Shown: positions 6,512 through 10,246 of the stretch, piece after piece
Numbering within the stretch: the stretch's first letter is position 1
Layout of the letters: each line of letters opens with the position of its first letter
NCBI GenBank assembly: GCA_003695455.1
Contig: RFJF01000025.1
Span: 1 to 10,246 of the forward strand
Origin: Chloroflexota bacterium
GTDB lineage: Bacteria; Chloroflexota; Anaerolineae; 4572-78; J111
DNA: 10,246 bases
Direction: 5' to 3'
Notes under the pieces: generated by a model
What the model saw: the letters and a program-made list of their open reading frames with translations, nothing else
Told to the model about the DNA's origin: nothing
The model's database searches: none
Program-made: the position numbers and the translations under genes

Positions 6512-6549
6512 TTGCGGTTTACGCCGGTTTCTGCCGAGGTATACCGCAA
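6512..6549. promoter_or_regulatory. Imperfect inverted repeat upstream of the adaptor promoter (candidate regulator site)
   Basis: TTGCGGTTTAC (6512-6522) and GTATACCGCAA (6539-6549) are inverted repeats matching at 10 of 11 positions around a 16-base centre. The element lies 29 bp upstream of the proposed -35 box. Related short motifs nearby are GGTGTACC (6493-6500) and the perfect palindrome GGTATACC (6538-6545), which suggests several copies of one binding half-site. I cannot assign a regulator. Confidence 0.4.
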
Positions 6550-6703
6550 CGGTTCCTAAACTCCGTACAGGAGAAGTGGTGATTTTTTAGTTGGTTGCCG
6601 TTTGTGTGAATGTGGCAGTGGAAATTGTGCAGCCGGAATTTGGGTTGCAGAAATAATGGTAAAGATTTGGGGAGGCTTTGTCAACAATTGCCAAAACCGA
6701 CAG

Positions 6704-6745
6704 AAAATAAAAAACGCCCCAAAAGAAAAACGTTGGGGCGTTTTT
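6704..6745 (-). terminator. Intrinsic terminator of the response-regulator gene (symmetric, possibly bidirectional)
   Basis: AAAAACGCCCCAA (6710-6722) and TTGGGGCGTTTTT (6733-6745) form a perfect 13-bp stem with a 10-base loop. On the minus strand it starts 19 bases after the response-regulator stop codon and is followed by a T-rich tract (TTTTTTATTTT). The mirrored A and T tracts mean it could also stop transcription arriving on the plus strand. Confidence 0.9.
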
Positions 6746-6764
6746 GGACACGGATAACAAAAAC

Positions 6765-7148
6765 TCAGGCAACGGCTTCCAGAACCCGGTCTACTGCACC
6801 GACCAGTTTTTGCACATCAAATGGTTTTTCAACGTACTGGTCGTTGCCCACCACCTTGAGGCCGGCGGCGGCATCACGCGCCTGGCTTCTGGCCGAAACA
6901 ATGATAACCGGAATATCGGCCAAATCCTCGTCCTCTTTCATTTGCCGGTAAATTTCCCAGCCGTTAATATCGGGCAGCATAATATCAAGCAGCAGAATAT
7001 CCGGCTGTAAACTTTTGATGAACTCCAGGCCAAATTCACCGCGTTTGGCGCCAATGACTCGATGCCCCAACCGTTCAAAAATGAGTTGAATTAACCCGCT
7101 CATCTCCGGGTCATCTTCTATTGACAAAATTTGCAGCCGCTGATTCAC
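6765..7148 (-). CDS. Single-domain response regulator (CheY-like receiver)
   Basis: A 127-residue receiver domain and nothing else. The acidic pocket is Glu11-Asp12-Asp13, the phosphoacceptor is Asp55 in LLLDIMLPDINGWE (52-65), the switch hydroxyl is Ser85 in VIIVSAR, and the invariant Lys is Lys108 in YVEKPF. All residues needed for phosphorylation are present. With no DNA-binding or enzymatic output domain it should act by protein contact or as a phosphorelay intermediate. It starts with GTG at 7148-7146 and has its own promoter and terminator, so it is monocistronic. A GAF histidine kinase lies on the same strand beyond two plus-strand genes (end at 8421) and is a possible but unproven partner. 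Confidence 0.95.
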   Translation of the reverse strand: MNQRLQILSIEDDPEMSGLIQLIFERLGHRVIGAKRGEFGLEFIKSLQPDILLLDIMLPDINGWEIYRQMKEDEDLADIPVIIVSARSQARDAAAGLKVVGNDQYVEKPFDVQKLVGAVDRVLEAVA

Positions 7149-7154
7149 GCGATT

Positions 7155-7162
7155 CTTTCCTT
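7155..7162 (-). promoter_or_regulatory. Ribosome binding site that supports the GTG start of the response regulator
   Basis: The minus strand reads AAGGAAAG, six bases before the GTG at 7148. The receiver fold needs the residues right after this GTG (its first strand is LQILSIEDD), and the next in-frame ATG (codon 16) would delete the acidic pocket, so the GTG start is strongly favoured. Confidence 0.8.
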
Positions 7163-7195
7163 TTTTTGTGGATGCTAATGTTAAGTTCTTGCCTG

Positions 7196-7204
7196 ATTAT
7201 AACA
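7196..7204 (-). promoter_or_regulatory. Extended -10 promoter of the response-regulator gene
   Basis: The minus strand reads TGTTATAAT at 7204-7196: a consensus TATAAT box with the extended TGn. No convincing -35 hexamer lies at the expected distance. Transcription would begin near 7189, giving a leader of about 40 bases. Confidence 0.65.
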
Positions 7205-7281
7205 CAAAGTGACATAATTTGCGGGTAGGAATTTTGGCCCGTTGTTTTGCGCCCCTAATTTGGACTGTCTGGTTTGTTAAA

Positions 7282-7309
7282 TTCCGGGTTTCACGTCCGT
7301 GTTCCGGGT
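7282..7309. promoter_or_regulatory. Direct repeats TTCCGGGT upstream of the Nudix promoter
   Basis: TTCCGGGT occurs exactly at 7282-7289 and 7302-7309, with a start-to-start distance of 20 bp (about two helical turns). The second copy covers the place where a -35 box would be, and the promoter has none, as expected of an activator-dependent promoter. The regulator is unknown. Confidence 0.4.
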
Positions 7310-7323
7310 GTTTTTTAGGAGTG

Positions 7324-7332
7324 TGCTATAAT
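7324..7332 (+). promoter_or_regulatory. Extended -10 promoter of the Nudix-ACT gene pair
   Basis: TGCTATAAT at 7324-7332 is a consensus -10 box with the extended TGn. The -35 position (about 7304-7309, CCGGGT) does not match the consensus. The start would fall near 7338-7340, leaving a leader of about 67 bases before the Nudix ATG. Confidence 0.65.
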
Positions 7333-7405
7333 AGCCGTTCTCTATTTATTGTAACCAGATTGGCATTTACCTCAAGTATCAAAGCGCAATCTAACCGGGC
7401 ATCTA

Positions 7406-7942
7406 ATGCATAACGCTAAAAACTATCTTGCAATCTGGCTGAAACGCGTTCCCTTTTTACGATGGGGGCTGGCGTTAGGGGTGCGTTTATTTGCGCCCAA
7501 AAATTATGTGGGGGTCATGGCCGTTGTTTTTAATGACCAGGGCCGGGTGTTACTGGCCCAGCATGTCTTCCGGCCCGATTATCCGTGGGGGTTGCCCGGC
7601 GGATGGGTGGAGCGTGGCGAGGACCCGGCGCTGGCTGTTCAGCGCGAGTTGTGGGAAGAGTTAAATCTGAAGGTAGAAGTGCGCCGCATTCTGTTTTGCG
7701 TGCCGCAAGGTGAAAAGCCCACCACTACCACACCGCTGGGGCTGGCCCTGGCCTACTACTGCCGGGTTGCCAACGATGTTGTGTTGCCGTTGGAGCAGAT
7801 GGCAGAGGCCAAAAGCGCCTTCGAGGTTTTGGCCGCCGAATGGGCAGACCCCGCCTGTATCGGCCGCACATTAAACCCCATCCATCTCACCGCCATCAAA
7901 CTGGGGCATCAGGAGTACAAAAATGAGCAACGTCACCATTAG
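7406..7942 (+). CDS. Nudix hydrolase
   Basis: A 178-residue protein of the Nudix superfamily, which cleaves nucleoside diphosphates linked to another group. The Nudix box spans 66-88 and fits the pattern GX5EX7REUXEEXGU: Gly66, Glu72, Arg80-Glu81 and Glu84-Glu85 are present, while the late Gly is Asn87. The preceding strand-loop (RPDYPWGLPGG) is typical. The metal-binding glutamates are intact, so activity is expected, but the substrate is not readable. The N-terminal 35 residues are a basic, hydrophobic extension (WLKRVPFLRWGLALGVRLF) before the fold, perhaps an amphipathic helix. The ATG at 7406 is the first start after an in-frame stop at 7352-7354 and has no recognisable Shine-Dalgarno, so translation may be weak or may use other signals. 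Its last 20 bases overlap the ACT gene, indicating an operon and translational coupling. Confidence 0.92.
   Translation: MHNAKNYLAIWLKRVPFLRWGLALGVRLFAPKNYVGVMAVVFNDQGRVLLAQHVFRPDYPWGLPGGWVERGEDPALAVQRELWEELNLKVEVRRILFCVPQGEKPTTTTPLGLALAYYCRVANDVVLPLEQMAEAKSAFEVLAAEWADPACIGRTLNPIHLTAIKLGHQEYKNEQRHH
7911..7915 (+). promoter_or_regulatory. Ribosome binding site of the ACT gene inside the Nudix coding sequence
   Basis: AGGAG at 7911-7915 lies seven bases before the ATG at 7923. It settles the start of the ACT gene within the 3' end of the Nudix gene. Confidence 0.75.
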
Positions 7943-8390
7943 CGGCGGCACGCCGGTAGAAAAAATTTTGGCAGCCACCCGGCTAACCGTTCATCCCAAC
8001 CTGTTTGTGCTGGCAGGCATCAACCCGGCTGCCCGGCGTCAGGTTGAAGCGGATTTGGCGCAGATTGAGGCGCAGGTGTTGCAGTACATTGCAGAACCCG
8101 ATGTGCTGACCCTGCTGTTGCCCCAACCCAACTGGAACGCGATAGCTGCCAGATACCCCGGCGCAGAAACCACCGGTCCGCTGCGTTTGTTCACCTTCAG
8201 CGTGGCTATGGATTGGGAAGTGGTGGGGTTTTTGGCGGCGGTGGCCGGCCTGCTGGCCCGGGCAGAGATTCCGCTGGGGGCGCTGTGCGGCTACTACCGG
8301 GATCACCTGTTCATTGCACAGCCATTTGCAGCAAAGGCAGAAGCCGTGTTGCGCGCCGAAATTGACCGCTGCCGGGGGCTGGAAAAATAA
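7923..8390 (+). CDS. ACT-domain protein of unknown function
   Basis: A 155-residue soluble protein. Residues about 86-148 fit an ACT-type ligand-binding fold: a first strand LRLFTF, then DWEVVGFLAAVAGLLARAEIPLG (97-119), where the V-x-G-x-L-A...L-A-x-A-x-I-P pattern is typical, then a strand with GYYRDHLFI (123-131) and a closing helix. The N-terminal half (1-80), including LTVHPNLFVLAGINPAAR and a helical stretch, is probably a second, more divergent ACT-like or cap domain. Proteins of this kind usually bind amino acids or other small ligands; there is no enzymatic domain, so a sensor or small regulator is likely. It is translated from within the end of the Nudix gene (20-bp overlap). Its stop codon lies in the A/T tract of the terminator of the converging kinase gene. 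Confidence 0.8.
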   Translation: MSNVTISGGTPVEKILAATRLTVHPNLFVLAGINPAARRQVEADLAQIEAQVLQYIAEPDVLTLLLPQPNWNAIAARYPGAETTGPLRLFTFSVAMDWEVVGFLAAVAGLLARAEIPLGALCGYYRDHLFIAQPFAAKAEAVLRAEIDRCRGLEK

Positions 8391-8418
8391 AAACCCCGCA
8401 GAGTTTAGCGCCGCGAGG
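8383..8418 (-). terminator. Intrinsic terminator of the histidine kinase gene
   Basis: In the minus-strand RNA, CCUCGC (8418-8413) pairs with GCGGGG (8399-8394), including one U-G pair, around a 13-base loop, and is followed by UUUUUAUUUUU (8393-8383). The hairpin begins three bases after the kinase stop codon and its tail overlaps the last codons of the converging ACT gene. In the other direction the stem has a C-A mismatch and only a short T run, so it is weaker there. Confidence 0.75.
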
Positions 8419-8420
8419 CT

Positions 8421-10246
8421 TTATCGTTCAACAACCTCAACACCGGGCGGAATTTTGCTTTTTAGCGGCATGGTAAAGGTAAATGCCGAACCTTTGCCCA
8501 GTTCACTTTCAAAAGAAAGCTCGCCGCCATGATTTTCAATGATTTTCTTGGTGATTGATAACCCCAGCCCGGTGCCCGGCTCGTTGCGGATGTTTTGGTC
8601 GCCGGAACGGAAGAAGTTGGTGAACAGTTTGGCCTGGTCTTCTTCTGAAATTCCGAAGCCGGTGTCGGCCACGGTAACGGAGATTCCCTCAAAGCCACTG
8701 TTTTGTGAGTGGGCAGAAACGGTAATGTTGCCGCCCTCGGGCGTGTATTTGTAAGCATTGCTGACCAGATTGGTAACAATCTGCACCATGCGCCCGTAAT
8801 CGGCCCGGATTTCCGGCAAATCCTCGTCAAGTTTCAGCTTTAAATGAAGATGCTTGTTTTCTATTTGCGTGCTGACCGATTCCACAACATCGGTAATAAC
8901 GTCTTTGATTTGCACGTTTTCAAGTTCCAGCCGAATCCGCCCTGCTTCAATGCGGCTTACATCCAGCAGGTCAGAAACCAGCCGGTCCATGCGGTCAACA
9001 TTGTTTGAAATTACGTTCAGAAAATCTGTCTGCTTCTCGTTGAGCGTTCCCGCAGCCCCCATTTGCAGGAGTTTGGCGTACCCCTTGATACTGGTCATGG
9101 GGATTTTCAGCTCATGCGAGGCCGTGTTCATAAATTCAGATTTGGCGTTGTTTGCTTCTGTGACTTTATCAAACAGGCGGGCGTTGTCAATGGCAATAGA
9201 GGCCTGATTGACCAAAATGGTGATGAATGACAGGTCGTCGTCGGTAAAGTAATTGGGGTCGGTGCTTTCAAGGTTGAGCACGCCAATGACCCGTCCTTCG
9301 CGTTTGACCGGCACTACCAGCAGCGAGCGGGTGCGGTGCGTTTTGGGAACGTAATCTTTGGCCTGGGTGATGTCGTTAATCAGTTCTGCTTCGCCGGTAC
9401 GGGCCACCCGGCCCAGAATTCCCCGGGAAAGCGGCCAGGGGTCAATCCGGTAGCGGCCCATTTCCATGGGCATACCGCGCTGGGCCAGCAAGTAGAGGCC
9501 CGGCTCGGTATCTTGCCCTTCACGGATAACGCCCATCACCCCCATCGAAAGGCCCAGCGCGTCCATGGTGTGGGTCAGGGTGGTGTTGAGTACATCCTCT
9601 AATTTTAAAGACTCCTGCAAATCCTGGTCAAACATTTGCAGCATTTGCAGTTCCTGCACGCGCTCGGCCAACTGTTTATCTACGCGGGTAAAGATTTGTG
9701 CATTTTCAATGGCAATGGCCGCTTGCGCGGCAAAAGACATCAGCAGGTTGGTATCATTTTGGGTAAAGTTTGTGCCATCCTGCTTGTTTATCAGTTCGAT
9801 GACACCCACCACGCGCTCGTGTGCCACCATGGGTACGCACAGCACGTCTTTGGTTTGAAACTCTGTTTCCTGGTCAAAGGCCACCATCCAGCGCGGGTCG
9901 GTGGTCACATCATTGATGATGAGCGGCTCGCTGGTTTGAGCCACGGTTCCCACAATTCCGTTGCCCACCGCAATTTTCTTGCCCAGCAGTTCGTTGCCGG
10001 TGGGGCCAAGCACCACTTCAAACGTTAAATGCTTGCCCTGCTGGTCCATTAGCAGCAGCGATCCGGCTTCGGCGTGCAGAATTTCTACGGCGCGGGCCAT
10101 CACCCGTTCCAGCGCAGTATCCAGGTTGAGAGTAGAGCTGATGGCCATGCTGACTTCGCTGAGAATTTTCAGCTGGCGGGCCGATTGTTGTGCCTCTTGC
10201 AGCAACCGCGATTGTTGCAGGGCAATGGCAACCTGGCTGGCAAACA
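8421..10246 (-). CDS. GAF-GAF histidine kinase (N-terminus beyond window)
   Basis: The frame stays open to the right edge, so the true start is outside. Upstream of 10205 it encodes FASQVAIALQQSRL, the typical last helix of a further GAF domain. Numbering from the TTG at 10205 as residue 1: a GAF domain at about 26-170 (ending FAAQAAIAIENAQIF), a second GAF at about 196-343 (ending LVNQASIAIDNARLF), a HisKA dimerisation domain at about 351-420 with the phosphorylated His364 in ASHELKIPMTSIKGY, then a HATPase_c domain with N-box NLVSNAYKY (Asn479, Asn483), G1 DTGFGIS (514-520), F-box LFTNFFRS and G2 GTGLGLS (544-550). The catalytic residues are intact. No membrane segment is seen in this part, so the kinase is probably cytoplasmic or anchored only by the missing N-terminus, sensing a small ligand or redox cue through GAF domains. 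It has no receiver of its own here, and the single-domain regulator at 6765-7148 is a candidate partner. Confidence 0.96.
   Translation of the reverse strand, partial: FASQVAIALQQSRLLQEAQQSARQLKILSEVSMAISSTLNLDTALERVMARAVEILHAEAGSLLLMDQQGKHLTFEVVLGPTGNELLGKKIAVGNGIVGTVAQTSEPLIINDVTTDPRWMVAFDQETEFQTKDVLCVPMVAHERVVGVIELINKQDGTNFTQNDTNLLMSFAAQAAIAIENAQIFTRVDKQLAERVQELQMLQMFDQDLQESLKLEDVLNTTLTHTMDALGLSMGVMGVIREGQDTEPGLYLLAQRGMPMEMGRYRIDPWPLSRGILGRVARTGEAELINDITQAKDYVPKTHRTRSLLVVPVKREGRVIGVLNLESTDPNYFTDDDLSFITILVNQASIAIDNARLFDKVTEANNAKSEFMNTASHELKIPMTSIKGYAKLLQMGAAGTLNEKQTDFLNVISNNVDRMDRLVSDLLDVSRIEAGRIRLELENVQIKDVITDVVESVSTQIENKHLHLKLKLDEDLPEIRADYGRMVQIVTNLVSNAYKYTPEGGNITVSAHSQNSGFEGISVTVADTGFGISEEDQAKLFTNFFRSGDQNIRNEPGTGLGLSITKKIIENHGGELSFESELGKGSAFTFTMPLKSKIPPGVEVVER

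Larger units (their letters stand above)
6393..6764. other. Intergenic region between response regulator and adaptor genes
   Basis: This 372-bp gap carries the adaptor promoter and leader hairpin (6418-6483), a palindromic element (6512-6549) and the response-regulator terminator (6704-6745). The part from 6550 to 6700 is lower in GC than the genes and I see no gene in it. A 61-codon minus-strand reading frame (6587-6772) runs through the terminator hairpin and is not credible as a gene. Confidence 0.75.

Noticed and set aside
6587..6772. A 61-codon minus-strand frame downstream of the response regulator
   Set aside because: It runs through the strong terminator hairpin, overlaps the regulator's end and has no family resemblance.
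7219..7413. A 64-codon plus-strand frame ahead of the Nudix gene
   Set aside because: It needs a TTG start with no ribosome binding site, contains the Nudix promoter and its composition does not look coding.
10203..10205. TTG at 10205 as the start of the histidine kinase
   Set aside because: The frame is open upstream to the window edge and encodes the typical last helix of another GAF domain, so the gene starts outside the window.

Overview
The window looks like a stretch of bacterial chromosome of roughly 55% GC. The gene content suits a Chloroflexota (Anaerolineae-like) bacterium: a lipoprotein adaptor with alanine-rich 26-residue repeats, a YknXYZ/MacAB-type ABC exporter, a multi-GAF histidine kinase, and spacers carrying degenerate 7-bp tandem repeats. 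The phylum is an inference from style; there is no rRNA or marker gene to prove it.

Layout. Positions 1-6392 hold five genes on the minus strand. In transcription order they are: a lipoprotein periplasmic-adaptor-like protein (6392-5001), an exported TolB/PD40 beta-propeller protein (4804-3314), a phosphofructokinase-fold protein with a degraded active site (3146-1914), an ABC transporter ATPase (1874-1137), and an FtsX/MacB-type permease (from 1137, running off the left edge). ATPase and permease overlap by one base, the PFK-like gene lies 39 bp upstream of the ATPase, and the two other spacers are 196 and 167 bp. Adaptor, ATPase and permease together make a MacAB/YknXYZ-like export or envelope-maintenance system. 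The propeller and PFK-like genes are unusual passengers between its parts. A candidate extended -10 promoter, a leader hairpin and an inverted repeat lie upstream of the adaptor.

Positions 6704-7204 hold a self-contained single-domain response regulator on the minus strand, with its own extended -10 promoter, a GTG start and a strong intrinsic terminator. Positions 7324-8390 hold a plus-strand pair, a Nudix hydrolase and an ACT-domain protein, whose coding regions overlap by 20 bp. A third extended -10 promoter, with a pair of 8-bp direct repeats just upstream, precedes them. Converging on this pair from the right edge is a hybrid histidine-kinase-type sensor (GAF-GAF-HisKA-HATPase, N-terminus outside the window). 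It ends at a terminator that overlaps the end of the ACT gene.

The most notable items are the PFK-like protein, which keeps PPi-type signature residues but has lost both catalytic aspartates and the MGR substrate motif, and the related heptanucleotide arrays in the two spacers flanking the beta-propeller gene. I saw no tRNA, rRNA, CRISPR array, transposase, phage gene or toxin-antitoxin pair, and no clear sign of a wholly new defence or biosynthetic system.
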